Assembly (NCBI GenBank): GCA_963978895.1
Contig: OZ022242.1
Location: 13,422,407 to 13,486,406 of the forward strand
From: Erpobdella octoculata
Lineage: Eukaryota; Annelida; Clitellata; Hirudinida; Erpobdellidae
DNA: 64,000 nt
Reading direction: 5' to 3'
The translations under genes and the position numbers were made by a program. The notes beneath the pieces are model-generated. The model was given only the letters and a program-made list of their open reading frames with translations. It had not been told where the DNA came from and searched no databases. Of this stretch, positions 13,081 through 25,168 are shown in pieces. How positions within the stretch are numbered: position 1 is the stretch's first letter; each line of letters opens with the position of its first letter.

Positions 13081-13340
13081 GCCTTTAAACTGTAACACTG
13101 AGAAAATTGGACAAATCTTTGACGTCCATGGCCTCCAGTACCCCCTTTATGCCGACGACACTCAGATTCATGAGCACTGCACTACAGACCAAACAGCGGA
13201 ATTATCAGTAAAAATGTCGGCCTGCGTCAAAGACTTTGGTCATTAGATGTTCAAGAACCGCTCGCAACTCAACCCTGACAAATCGGAAGTCATCCAAACG
13301 TATTCTCCATACTACTCCGGTCACTTAAACATGTCTTAAA
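13081..13340 (+). pseudogene. second LINE reverse transcriptase fragment (YADD region)
   Basis: One frame reads FDVHGLQYPLYADDTQIHEH, then CVKDFGH, a stop, then MFKNRSQLNPDKSEVIQTY. It contains the catalytic YADD box and its LNPDKSEV block is homologous to LNPSKTEL of the fragment at 12.6 kb. It therefore overlaps that fragment in the protein rather than continuing it, so it is a separate insertion of a related element. Confidence 0.75.
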
Positions 13341-14770
13341 TAATAAATTAAACAAACTGCATTTTCTGTCAATTTACAGAAAGCATTTTTTAGGAGTAAC
13401 CAGGAGTAGACAATGGGAATTTTTGAATATAAAAAGGTGTATACATGAGATTTTCTGGAAATAAAAAGGTGTAAACAGGATTGTTTCAATCTTAGGTTTG
13501 TTCGATTTGTTTTTATCACAAATGCTGTTTGTGCCTCAACCTTTAATGTGTATTGTTAGCTTCAAACTTAAACTGCAATTCTTTAACTTTGGATTTATTT
13601 GAGATGTTATTAACAGAAAGAATTCTAAATTATCTTCATATTTTTTCTGGACGTTTGGTTAGTAATGTGTGTGGAATTAGATTGTGCTTTTATGCATTGG
13701 GAGGTGTCAATCGCAGAAGAAGAAAAAACAAAAACATTACGCAAGCAGTTAAAATTTCTTTGTCGTAAAACCTTTTTTGCAAACTTGAAGTTACAAATTA
13801 AGACTGAGTGACAACGGGAAACTTCTCTCTGCATCACAAATGGAAAAACAAATCAAATTTTGTTTAGAAAGTTTTTTGCAGATTGTGTTGCGTCGAGAAT
13901 GTTTTAAAAATGAGTCGGATGAAATGTTTTGTCGTTGCCATTATTGTTCAAATAATTCACAATGTGTTGTAGCTGTTGTAGTGTGTAAATTTCAAATAAT
14001 CAGCAATGGGCTTTGTTTTGAAACTAAAATGGATGTTATGAAATGTCATCTTTATGGAAGACAACATTTGTTGACAAAACGCAAAAACGGCTTGACATTC
14101 AAATTTTAACATTTTGTAAATTTTGAATTTAAGATATTATTAAATACAGTCAAAACAGTAAGCTCGCAGTTAATTTATTTGGCCAACATTTATAATATTT
14201 TTATTTAGTTTTCCAAAGATAGTTAAACAAAAAATAGTTATTTAAAAAAATTAATGTTAAATAATACACTCTATATAATATGTTAACGTCACACACATAA
14301 GTTATTTCGGCTTAAATAAACAAAATATTACCGTCACAGCTTGAAAACATTTGCAATTGAGCTGACGCAAATATACATGACTTTCTGATTGTCTTGTGAA
14401 AAAGTCATTTATTATAATTAATATAGAATAATTAGTATATATTATAGAATAATATATATAATATAAAATAATTAATTTGGGTATTAAAACGTTTTTGTTA
14501 TTTTCTTGCTTGAGTTAAGAAGAGAAAAAACAGATTGGTTTTTACCAGCTTTTAAAGGTTGACATTAAACTGTAACTCCCTCTTTTTCCTAGCATAATAT
14601 AATAAATATAATGCAATGTATAAAAACGTATATAATAAATACAAAATAATAAAGTTATTATAATATATAAAAAATATAAAGCAATTCAGATGTTTATAGA
14701 GTATCTTTCAGAAAAGCTAGCTGACGCTGATCTTGAACATGCCTGCTGATCACCATTTCTTAAATTCTGA
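13341..14770. other. no gene recognised
   Basis: AT-rich DNA with several 60-90-codon frames (for example 13553-13768 and 13840-14109) that have no recognisable domain. I do not call them genes. Confidence 0.45.
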
Positions 14771-14779
14771 TAGTTTGGT

Positions 14780-14842
14780 GACCAGCACAATTAAACCACT
14801 TTTATTGGACTTAAGTCAAACGCTCTACTAATAAGCTATTTC
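14780..14842 (-). repeat. tRNA-derived SINE-like fragment
   Basis: On the minus strand AGCTTATTAGTAGAGCG fits a tRNA D-arm/A box. It is followed by TTTGACTTAAGTCC (anticodon-arm-like) and GTGGTTTAATTGTGC (degenerate B box). The stems are imperfect, so a working tRNA is unlikely. A SINE head or tRNA pseudogene is the better reading. Confidence 0.4.
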
Positions 14843-14849
14843 AGATTAA

Positions 14850-16010
14850 ATGTTTTTATTGAAATAAGCAAAAAATTGTGTTGCATAATTTGAAAAAATA
14901 TTTAATATGCGTTAAATAAAATTATTTATTATGCAAAAAAAGTATTACCGATGTGTCTGCATTTATATTTTCGTATTTTATTTGAAATTGTCTGTAACGT
15001 TTGTTTGTAAAGTTTCTTGTCAAAAAAAAATTTAGGAAGTAATTTATTTTCTAAATAAAAAGGAAATTTGATAGGAAGAATGTCATCAGACCAGAGATTG
15101 GTTTTATTATATAAAAAGAAAAAAAAACATTTATTTGTTAAATATTAATAATTATTCGCTAAAAGTTTGATAATAGATATTTAATTTAAATTTATTAAAC
15201 TCTGATACAACTTATTTAATTTCTTAATAGTTGTTTCATTAATAAACTTTTCAATTAATTTTATAACTTTTTTTTATAAATTTCAAACACTTCGCCATAA
15301 AAAATAAACTATACAGTTAATTATACACAATAGCCATATTATTAAAGTTCGTCATCAGTAATTTCTTAAAGGCTGACATTTTTAACTTTTTAAGAGCATT
15401 GTTTGGCGTTTGAAGTCTGAAAACTTAATAAATATTTTTATAGTTTATAGTGGCTTTTTATACTTTTAATGATTGTGTCTTCCATCAGCCATCAATTCAG
15501 CAACGTGATTTTGCACTGAATGGCGGCCATCGAACCATCAGCACAGTTTCGCAGTTTACCGCCATCTTTCCTCTCAGCGTCGATCGTCAACAGAATGGGA
15601 AGTGGAGATGGTGGGAGCAGGTGGAGCATCCGTCCCTCTAACCCCATATTTTACAACACTGACAGGACTATTTTATCCAGGTTAATAAAGTGATGTGATG
15701 TGATACTTAGTAAATGATGTGGTGGTGATAAGTGCGATGATAGCTGTTGTTGTGGTTGCGATGGTGGTAGTTGTTGCTGTTAAGAAGTGTTAAACCTCTC
15801 CGCTAATTAGTACTACCTATACAATTTTTAATTACGTAATCTACCATCTTTTAATACAATATTTTTGCAGGGACAGAAACAGGACGAGAATCCTGGGGGT
15901 CCAGACCAGAGGTGGACATAAGTTGGGTTGGGTCGGGTCGGGATGGGTTGGGATGGATATAAAAAATTTTAAACATGCATGGGTTCGGTTCAATTAATAT
16001 TTTAAGTTCA
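14850..16010. other. no gene recognised
   Basis: Mostly AT-rich. A less AT-rich patch at 15450-15690 has a 63-codon plus-strand frame and ends in AATAAAGTGATGTGATGTGA, which looks like the 3' tail of a retroelement rather than a gene. A GT/GGGTCGGG-rich patch lies near 15920-15955. Confidence 0.4.
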
Positions 16011-16011
16011 T

Positions 16012-16150
16012 AAATCTTTTATATTAATTTTGCCTTGTCTGCTTGCTTGCATGATTGCTTGATTGAACCATACGTTGGGACCCTTTGACATTTAAAAAAT
16101 TAACTTTCCGCTATCCAATCAAGCTAACATTTTGTGGGTTTATTACAAAT
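16012..16150 (+). repeat. dispersed repeat R2 (GCTTGCTTGC family), copy 1
   Basis: Shares TCTTTTATATTAATTTTGCC, TGTCTGCTTGCTTGC, ACCATACGTTGGGACCCTTT and CTATCCAATCAAGC with copies at 45.8, 46.9, 47.25 kb and weaker ones at 28.8 and 59.1 kb (the last inverted). No coding capacity is visible. Confidence 0.75.
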
Positions 16151-16152
16151 TT

Positions 16153-16262
16153 TTACAAATTTTTATTTAGGTTACAATCTCTGTTTGTGTGTGTAGCCTT
16201 CTCTGTACGCAAATCTTGCAAGTAAAATTTAACCAGCTTTTTGACTAGCTAGGAAGCTGAAA
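16153..16262 (-). repeat. dispersed repeat R1, copy 2 (inverted)
   Basis: Reverse complement of 1681-1800 with a handful of substitutions. It directly follows an R2 copy, so the two repeats may be parts of one composite element. Confidence 0.75.
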
Positions 16263-16264
16263 CT

Positions 16265-18180
16265 TTCAACATAGCTTTATTTTAGTTGATTTTTTAAATT
16301 GACAATTTATACGAACAAATTGGTTTTTTCCACATTGATTCGAAAGTTTCTTCTATTTTCGTCACATACTTCACTTTAGAGGTGTGCACGGGGACGACTT
16401 TTGTTTCCATCTGCCAATCATCCCCGCAAGTATCATTTCCATTATCATCCATCCCCGCAGTCTTTCTTCTCCATCCCAGCACTGTTTATCCCCATTTTCA
16501 AACAATCCTGTAGTAGTCATTATTTTTCAGTGTGTCAGTTTATCCAAATGACATATAAGTACTGATATAAAAAATTGCTATAATACTCTAATAAGACAAA
16601 ATATAATTTATTTAATTATTGAAGTCTATGAGTGAATAATAGGCCATTATTACCTTTTTCACTAACTACGCTCTACGATCTTTATTAGTTAATTCACCCA
16701 TAGAGAATGCTCTCTCTGAATATGTGCTTGCCAAGGGCACATTTCAAAAATGTCTTGTTACTTGAGACAATTTTGGTCATTTCTTAATGTTCTCCAGAAA
16801 ATTCAACAAATTGTCTTGCGCAACTTTTTCATCAACAATTCATCTTCCACAATAATATCAGCGATAAATAAACAGCGCCACAGCCCCTTGCAAGGATATA
16901 AAATTATTAGCTAGGAAATAGTAGTACTTGATGTATTTTTGGTAAATTGAAATTGAAAAAAAAATCTAAAAAAACTTTATTTGATGCTTGTAGTAATACC
17001 GCAAAAAAATTTGTTCCCATCACGGCGGTAACCCCGCAACGTTTGTTTCCATCCCAATTTATTTAAAAAAATAACTTTGATACACAATGTTTCAAAATCA
17101 GAATGGGGCTGATTAAACAAAAATTTTCTTATCTCAGATCTTTGTGCAAATTCATGGGCAAGGTTTCTTATGTTCAGGTTATTCAGAATGCTGTGATTGA
17201 TATGGCAAACAGTTACAGCAGTCAGACGTTTCCCACTCATAGGGCTTCTTAGCCAGTTTTGAGTTGTTGAAAGAGACCTCCTACTGCAACTCTCGACGGA
17301 TGACCTAATTTCATAATTTGCTGATGGTGTTGACGGCAGGATAAAGTTATTTCTTAAACCTCGGTTGAAAAATAAACACTTTGAAAACTATTTTGCTAAG
17401 CCCATTTAATGTTAGCCACAAATTTTTAAGTCGGTCGTGAAAGTTTTTGCTTTTTTATTAGATTTTTTATGAATCAATAGATTTTTTTAAATTTTAACAT
17501 TATTATACTGGCATTTCGACATTTGTTATATCTTCAGTAAAGTAAATTTAGGGGCTCACCGTGAGCTCCCTTTACTTCTAAATCTTGGCTTCACCCTACG
17601 CCACTGATTAGCAATCCTTTCTTGCATCAATAACAATGGCTGTTTACACTCCAGTAAAGAAATTGATTGTTACGACAACTACAACGCGTGTTTCATTAAA
17701 GCCACATAAACCAAACACAGTGTGCGGTCCTATTTAAATAAGATACATTATTAACGAGTCCATTCTTCTGCTAATCCTTTCCTTTTTGTCAGACTACAGC
17801 CGTGGACAAAGCCTGTCCACTGGACTTAAATCCGGTTGGCAGTCTTTTTAAATCTCTTTCCCACCTCCCATTTTCTTGACTTCTATCTCTCTCTTTCTCT
17901 CTCTCTCCCTTTCTTTCATTCTGTCTTTCTTTCTCTCTCTCACTTCTTATAAAAAAATGTCTGCTTACCTATCTAGTTTTGTCGGTTTACTGGCATCATC
18001 ATCATCATCACCCACATCTATTTTTCCCAACGCACTTTGCATCTGCAACCGATTATATTTTTACTTTCATACAATTAATTAGAATCTTACGTAGTCAACA
18101 ATGCAGGATTTCTATCAATTTCGAGTTACTTTTTCTCAGCGTATTATGATAATCGTTTAATCTATAAATATTTTTAACAA
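16265..18180. other. no gene recognised
   Basis: No convincing exon. The sequence CTACGCCACTG at about 17596-17606 is a hAT-type right terminus (reverse complement CAGTGGCGTAG) without a matching left end. A CT-rich stretch lies at 17880-17945. Confidence 0.45.
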
Positions 18181-18306
18181 TGTATTCATTACTTGTTATG
18201 TAGTCTAACGTTTTTATTTCTTGTAACTTTTATATTCAACTTTTGTATTCATTACTTGTTATGTAGTCTAACGTTTTTATTTCTTGTAACTTTAATCATC
18301 ATAATC
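18181..18306. repeat. 63-bp tandem duplication
   Basis: TGTATTCATTACTTGTTATG starts at 18181 and again at 18244, followed by the same sequence for about 50 bp. A degenerate ATCATCA-rich repeat follows to about 18415. Confidence 0.9.
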
Positions 18307-18479
18307 ACTATCATCATCATTCTCATCATCAAAACTTTCAACAAAATCATCATTTTCATCAAAACTTTCAACACAATCACCATTCTCATCAACACTTTTA
18401 ATACCATCATCATTATACGCCGCAAAGTTATTACCACATCACCAGTTTAGCCCACAACAGCCCTATATTCTACCCCACA

Positions 18480-18706
18480 GGTCTGCCACTCCAACCCAGT
18501 TGACGGCAGCTCTGTTCAGGCGGCTTCGTGGTCAACAATGGATTGGTGGAAGAAGTCCAAGGATCAGTCCCTCGTGGTGTTCATGGATTTCTCGGGGGTC
18601 AGATGATGGTAGGTGCAAAAAGTGTCTGGTGAAAAAAATTATTATTGGTCTGGTCGTTACCGGCGTGCTCGCCAGATTGGCTTACTCTGCCGTCAGGGGC
18701 TCTTAG
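18480..18706 (+). other. possible small ORF or exon, unrecognised
   Basis: A distinctly less AT-rich island within AT-rich DNA. A 68-codon frame from ATG at 18500 ends in a hydrophobic segment (IIIGLVVTGVLARLAYSAV). A competing frame reads MDWWKKSKDQSLVVFMDFSG after a good 3' splice site (CTACCCCACAG, ending 18480). I recognise neither, and the two cannot both be right. It could also be part of an unidentified transposon. Confidence 0.2.
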
Positions 18707-19318
18707 CAGGATTTGAAACAAAAGCCAGAGACTATAGGAACTGTGGAATTTAATTAAGTTTTGTCATTCAAGAAAATTTTGTTTGTAGTTTTCACCGGTT
18801 GTAGTCAGTGTCAACAAATTAAAATAAAATTTTCTTGTTGACATTCCATTTAAAGTTTTTGACATTTTGAGGATTAAAATATGTCTTCGTCGATCTAAGC
18901 GATATTAGTTCAGCTTTTTTCCCTTTCCAATTTTTTTTTAAATTTAAACGATGCTCATTAAAACATGACTTTTTCTATATGAGTTTTAATTTTATTTCTG
19001 ACGTTGTTTCAAATTTGTCATCCTTCATCGTTTTTGATCTTCCAAATAAATAAATGGTTACACTCCAGTAGGCACGAGCCACAAAATTTAGAAATTAAAA
19101 AAGAGAAAAATAAGAAGTTGAAAAAATTAGTTTTACAAAAACAGATAATTGTCATAATATTCCGCTTCCCTATATATTGTATATAGTATATACCTATACA
19201 TAACATTCTCCGAAAACTGAAACATTGCCCGAGCTCAATTTCGCAATTTATTTAAACAACTTATTTCGACGGGTTCTGGTCCGTTGACATTTAATGACAA
19301 TTGCATACAAGACGACAT

Positions 19319-19979
19319 TTAATGACAACTGCATACAAGACGACATTTAATGACAACTGCATACAAGATGACATTCTCCAAAAACTGAAACATTGCTGAC
19401 CTCAATTTCGCTGCCAATTCAACCGATGACAAAATTATATTAATTCTGGAAATGGGGTCATAATACGAGTTCCACTGTGTTTCACATTGGGTGATCAACA
19501 GTATGCCAAGAAAATCTGTTACAGCCTCGGTTGCTTGACTAGTACGGTTTTGTTTTTTCCAGAGCACCAACAATTCTGAGAAAGTTTGAATTGACGTTTT
19601 TTTCAACTGACCACTCAGTTGGGCAGTAGTGGAAGTACTTCACATATCTCATTTTGTGATTTCTGGCTAGTTTCAGACATCTGTGATAAATGCAAGAAGT
19701 TAATCGAACTCACCAAACGCCACAGGCGTAGCAATAAAAAAGACTTGGACAAATGAGTTTACTTATGGCGGCATGGCAATAGAATGTCAAAGATATATAG
19801 TTTGACAATTTACAAATTAAATTTTGTTAAGCATCGATATCAAATTGTCGAGAAAAATGGCTATACAAATATCGTAAATAAACGTTTTTAGAAAGTATCG
19901 TCGATACCGATTTCGATAAACAAAATATATTGTCGATATTATCGATAATCGACATCGATATTCGATATTAACAACCCTG
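19319..19979 (-). pseudogene. hAT transposase fragment with possible terminal repeat
   Basis: On the minus strand 19606-19319 reads VTDFLGILLITQCETQWNSY then YDPISRINIILSS, matching the conserved hAT block with a (R/Q)WNSYYD core. The right side (about 19840-19979) is full of ATCGATA motifs and ends AACAACCCTG; its reverse complement CAGGGTTGTTAATATCGA has the form of a hAT terminus. No left terminus or target duplication was found. The left part is overwritten by a 28-bp unit (GACATTTAATGACAACTGCA and eight more bases) repeated three times at about 19288-19370. Confidence 0.5.
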
Positions 19980-19999
19980 CATATAGACCTAAAAAATTA

Positions 20000-20395
20000 A
20001 GCGTGTTTTATAATCGAGTTTAATAAAATAAATCACGATAAGAATACCAGCGAACCAAAACGGAAACAAATGACAAATCGATTATTAGAGAAATATAAAA
20101 AGGGGGAGAAATAAAAAAATACAAAAAAAGAAAGACAGAGAAATGAAAAGAAAAAGAAGTGGACTCAGCAGAAACTAGAGGAAAGTCACGCGGTCAAATA
20201 AACTCGGACGAACGAACAAACACATCACCTTAGATGAATAAAACTATTTTACAAACACCACCCATCCAGCATTCATGGATCCGTCAGTTCATTCATCTAA
20301 CCCTCTACAAAACTCTCCGTCCATCAACCTATTTGTTTATCCATCCATTAATCAACAATTCAACCAAACTATCCACCTCTACTCATTCATACAAT
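20000..20395. other. no gene recognised
   Basis: A-rich DNA, then a degenerate CATCCATC-type stretch (about 20250-20370) into which the MITE at 20396 is inserted. Confidence 0.5.
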
Positions 20396-20858
20396 CACGG
20401 GCGTAGATTTCCCATTTTCCCGGAGGGCAAGGGGCAAGACTCGGGACAACTTTTCTGTCAGATGAATCTATTAAAAATCGCTGACCATAAGGCTTTGAAT
20501 GAAATCTAAGAAAAAGCAGTTGCGGACATGTCATTGCACAACATATTTCTATAAAAGTGCTATTATTGTTATTTTCTAATGAAATCATCGATTAAAGTGT
20601 TAATATCAATTTCTTTTGCGATTTCTTGACTACTGCTCATTAAAGTAACAGCATTTAACCTTGTCTGCTTCATTGTAATTCGGCTTTTTTCTTTGGCTTG
20701 AACAGGGAAATAATACAGATGTACATACCCATAAATTATTAAAAATGCAATATTCCTATTTTTCTGGGGCAGACACTTTTTCCGGTGGGTAAGATTTGAT
20801 CCGGGGGCAGCTTGCCCCGTTGCCCCCCCCCCCCCCCCCCCCGAACTCTACGCCTATG
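20396..20858. mobile_element. hAT-type MITE with perfect 8-bp target duplication
   Basis: The left end CACGGGCGTAGATTTC matches the reverse complement of the right end, CATAGGCGTAGAGTTC. The element is flanked on both sides by the identical octamer CATACAAT (20388-20395 and 20859-20866). An 8-bp duplication with CA(g)-type ends is the hAT signature. At 463 bp it has no transposase and must be non-autonomous. A run of 20 C residues (20823-20842) lies just inside the right end. Confidence 0.85.
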
Positions 20859-20869
20859 CATACAATCCA

Positions 20870-22800
20870 TCAGTCCAGCTGTTTCAACTTTTGTCCAAAA
20901 ATATGTAATTACATTTTTTGGCTATATTGAAAGTTTACCAATTATTTTTCGTTGTTTAATACTAAAACTCATATCTATCTTAGACTGCAAACGAGTCCCA
21001 TAATAAATGACAACAGCTTCTCTGTACTTGACGACTGAAAGTCATATGGTTGTGACGTCTATGTCCACATCAAAGAATTGGAACTAAATTCTCACTTATG
21101 TAGAAATTCATTATAGAAATTTAAAATAAAATTTTTATTTATAATTTCATTCTATAATATTATATATAAATTACATACTATTAATACTATATTTATAACA
21201 ATATTGGGATGACAACTTGTAATAAATGAAAAAAGTTAAACTTGAAGTAACATTTTCATATATTAGGTAAATTATTAAGTTATTAAAGTGCTTTATCCGA
21301 CCCTCGGTCTCATACGCGGCTTCAGACAGCAATACTCGAAGAAATGGGAAGCACGAATAAAATGTTTCTGTGAAAAGATTTTGGTCTCTTGGACGAAGAG
21401 ACTTTGGGATAATTTGTATTTTGGTCTTATATGATATTGCTCAATATATACTTTTTACGACACATTGGTGTAAAGTTTACAACATCTTTAGTAGTTATAT
21501 CATTCTTGAGGAAGTATTGTTGACGTGCCTGGGGATGATGTTAAAAAAGTGACTTCAAATTAGAAAATAAAAATTAATAAAAACTATTTTCAATAAAGTT
21601 TTGACGACGTTTCACATATCCGCATTGTCTGATTTGAAGAAAAACATCTTTTTTATAACCTCTCGTTATCTATCAATTAATGAAAATACTTAAAGTATAC
21701 CTGATGGAAAAATTCAACTAAGGTTGATATTAAATAAACAGTAAAATAAAATCTTGATAAGGGAGATGTTTTATTTATATAAACAAATGTTCCTGGAGAA
21801 TCTTTCTGAAAAGTTTAACAGTGATTGTGAATGTTACAAAATCTCGTTATAGATACTTTTAGTGCACGAAAATTGCCAATCACAGTCAACGGAGAGCAAA
21901 ACAGTTAGAAATTATTAAAAACTCAATAACTACCTCATTTAAACATTATTAAATTGCAACTAATTATAGGTTATTACTTCAATTTTTAAAGCTGTCCAGC
22001 AAAAAATATCTCCAAACGCTATGGTTTCAGCTATCCTCACTTATACAAGATCCGTTCAAAGATCGTGTTTCGGACAAACAGGGTGAGAATAAGAAAAAAG
22101 TAAATTTAAGAGAAAATCCGGAAAAAAGAGAGAGATAGGCAAACTGCGTAAAAATGGAAAACAATAAGAGAAAAGAATAATAGTGAGAGAAATAACAAGG
22201 AAACAGCCGAACAACGCAATCTGGTTGCTGTGACAAAAGCTGTCTTGAATCTTGCTGCTTTATAAGTTACTACCAAGGTTACCCAGGGTTTTTTGCTTTT
22301 TCATCATTTTTTGCAATAAAATATAAAATAAAGAGCAAATTGTTTTCCTTATACTTTAAAACCTCGTTTTTAATGAAGACAACCTCCATGACAATTTTTG
22401 TTCCAATTGCTCCAGCTGTTAAGATGTGATAAGCAAACACCCACCACATACATTGCCTGTTATATATATATATATCTACATTTATAAAAAGCTAAGTGTG
22501 TTCACTTATCACATCTGAACCGCTAGAGCTATTTGAACGAATTTTATCATTGAGGGAAGAAGGTTAGAAGCCATAAAACAAATTCAATTTATTATTTTAT
22601 GTTTTATCATCAAAAAACCGGGAAAAACCTGGTTAGCCTTGCTAGTTAACCATAATTATTGTCAGCTTGGCTTATAAGAAATCTTGAAAATGTGCTGACG
22701 CCGACAATGCTTTTTCACGACATCGTAAGGTTTTTTATTGTTTTTACTAGAGAAAACAAACGTTCGAAGTGATGTCTCGATTTATAACAATTTCACAGCT
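20870..22800. other. no gene recognised
   Basis: AT-rich. Near 22470-22600 the sequence ATCTACATTTATAAAAAGC then GTGTGTTCACTTATCACATC and CGCTAGAGCTATTTGAACGA resembles the start of non-autonomous Helitron-like repeats. A related stretch lies at 48.77-48.85 kb. Confidence 0.4.
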
Positions 22801-22801
22801 C

Positions 22802-22802
<1 letters not shown>

Positions 22803-22852
<50 letters not shown>
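22803..22852. repeat. (AT)n microsatellite
   Basis: About 25 AT units. Confidence 0.95.
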
Positions 22853-22856
<4 letters not shown>

Positions 22857-22859
22857 TCT

Positions 22860-24975
22860 AACAAAATAATTTCATCTCAAAGCAGTGTTTGTATAATAAA
22901 TGAATAAACAATGCTCATTTCAGAAATATATAATTGAAAGTTGTAAATATTTGTTGGCGTGTTTGAACAACTGCTAGTTTGTTAGTGAAAAATAGCATGT
23001 GACATCATAAAATGTCTATCTTCACTCTCTCTATCAAGGGCAACAAGTTAACAATCGATACTTTTTTGTGTAATCCATTGATGTTGTGAAAAGAATAAAC
23101 TGAGATACTATCAAATCCAGCTTTTGGTCTAAATGATGATAAATTGAAGTATTGATAATGAAACTACATGTTAAACGATTTTTGGACGACATTATTACAT
23201 AAAATTTCACCTTCTAAAATCTAAAAAGAATCTAAATGATGACCAATAAAACAAGCTAATTGATCTTAAATCTATTATGACTGCTATAAAATTATTTTTC
23301 TTTATGCCTACATACAATGCATACATTAGCTATGTGTAGGTATGTGTGTGCATGCATAGTGTGACACACAGCTGCTAACCCAACCTATTTAAGCCAGTTG
23401 AAAATTAGAACTACAGAAACATTGAACGCAATGATGAAATACCTATGCAGTGCTATAATAAAACAAATTATATATAGAAACAATAGCAATTTCACTCTTT
23501 AATCCATGGCCAGAAAATACTAAAAAATTAAATGCATCAACACAACTTTGACTATAAAAACAGCAAAAACGATTAAATGTCATCAAATCCCAACCACCAT
23601 ATAAGGAAATATTAAAAATAAAGCATGCAATATTATCAATTTTTATTATCTTTCCACCCTCTATTGGATCTCTGATGTCAAATGTCATGCATGCTCACCT
23701 GTTGGTTTCTCATTGTAACAAAAATTAAAAAAAGAAATAAAGCCAATTAACTCATATGCGAGAAAAAAATGTAAATTAAAAAGAGAGAGTATTTTCAATG
23801 AAGTTTGTTTTATCGATTGAGTTTACATAAAGAGATTACAAAAACAATTTACATGTACACTGCAGTAACGATAGTTAGAATAAAAAAAAGATATATGGCT
23901 TGATATCTTGAACATGGAAGGCATGGTTCACCTATGAAAATCAAAATTGTAAAACAAAAATAATCTTAAATTAGTTGTTGATGGTCAGAGTTTAATATCA
24001 GAAGAGTAAAATAAAGTAAACAAAAAATAGATAGTCAAGTTCAAATCTGTGAAGACAGAACAAAAGTAAAAGAAAGAAAAAAATACTTTATTGCTGAAAG
24101 TAACTGAAAACAAACCGAAGTTCTAAAAAAAGAAGAAAAAACAAGTTTTGAGTTTAGAAATTGATTCTCGATAAATAAATTTGATTATATAACCTATTAG
24201 TAAGATCTATTAAAACTGTATGATTTATGTAAATTAAACCACAAGTGATGTATACTCACCAACCATCCGCCCACTCTGTCATTCATTCACTTTTTCATCC
24301 ATCCATCCACTAATTCAACCACAGAAACATGTTTTCCAGAAAAAGATGGATGTCGAATTGATTGTGTGATACAAAAACTGTTTTTTTTTTAAAAGACAAA
24401 AGTATTTCACTCAGAAACAATTAACATCAGGAAATTGAAAAAAAAAGTTACGGAAGTTGATCAGATGGTGTATCTGGGAAAGAATTTGATTCTATTACAA
24501 CAGCACAATAAGAGAATGAAATGAAAGATAAGCAAATTGCTTTTCAGGGTAGATAACGATGGAGTCTGATTTTACAACTAAATAATAAATAAAAACACTT
24601 TTAGCTTTAACCCTTTACCAATCAGCCAGCACCCACAACTCAAATGTTTAACTAAACATTCAATAACCATATTTAATAGATCAATCATTCAATCAACCAA
24701 ACAACCAACCAATTAACACATTCAATAAAACATCCAGCCAACCAAGTAACACAGAAAATAAAATGATAACTTCCTCAACCACTATTTCATCTAAAAAATA
24801 CATTTTCCAATAAGGAAATAATTCATTGCAATGAACAAGCTATGAACTTGAAAAGATACAAACCAATACAAAAAATATTTCAAGTAAACCAAAGATCCTG
24901 ATGAATATGGTGATGCAACCATGCCATGTTCCTTTGATCCACTTATTAATTAAACTCCATTCTTCTGTCATCCAT
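22860..24975. other. no gene recognised
   Basis: AT-rich 3' flank of the ZIP13 gene with degenerate CATCCA/AACCAACC stretches (24260-24330, 24600-24750). No exon-like segment found. Confidence 0.45.
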
Positions 24976-24978
24976 TCA

Positions 24979-25150
24979 TTCTTCCTGCAATCACTTTATC
25001 AATTCTTCCTGCAATCACTTTATCAATTCTTCCTGCAATCACTTTATCAATTCTTCCTGCAATCACTTTATCAATTCCTCCATCATTCATTTCAGTTCTT
25101 CAATCCATCATTCATTTCAGTTCTTCAATCCATCATTCATTCAAATACCC
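24979..25150. repeat. 24-bp minisatellite, 3' of ZIP13
   Basis: ATTCTTCCTGCAATCACTTT plus ATCA (24 bp) repeated four times to about 25075, then a second short tandem of TTCAGTTCTTCAATCCATCA to about 25150. It ends about 20 bp beyond the ZIP13 stop codon, so it probably lies in the 3' untranslated region. Confidence 0.9.
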
Positions 25151-25168
25151 CTTTTTTTATCTGCTCGA

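Noticed and set aside
13553..14109. Two plus-strand frames of 71 and 89 codons (13553-13768, 13840-14109)
   Set aside because: No domain, no splice partners, and opposite-strand frames of similar length overlap; chance openings are more likely.
14780..14842. A functional tRNA gene
   Set aside because: The A and B boxes are only approximate and the stems do not close; kept as a SINE-like fragment instead.
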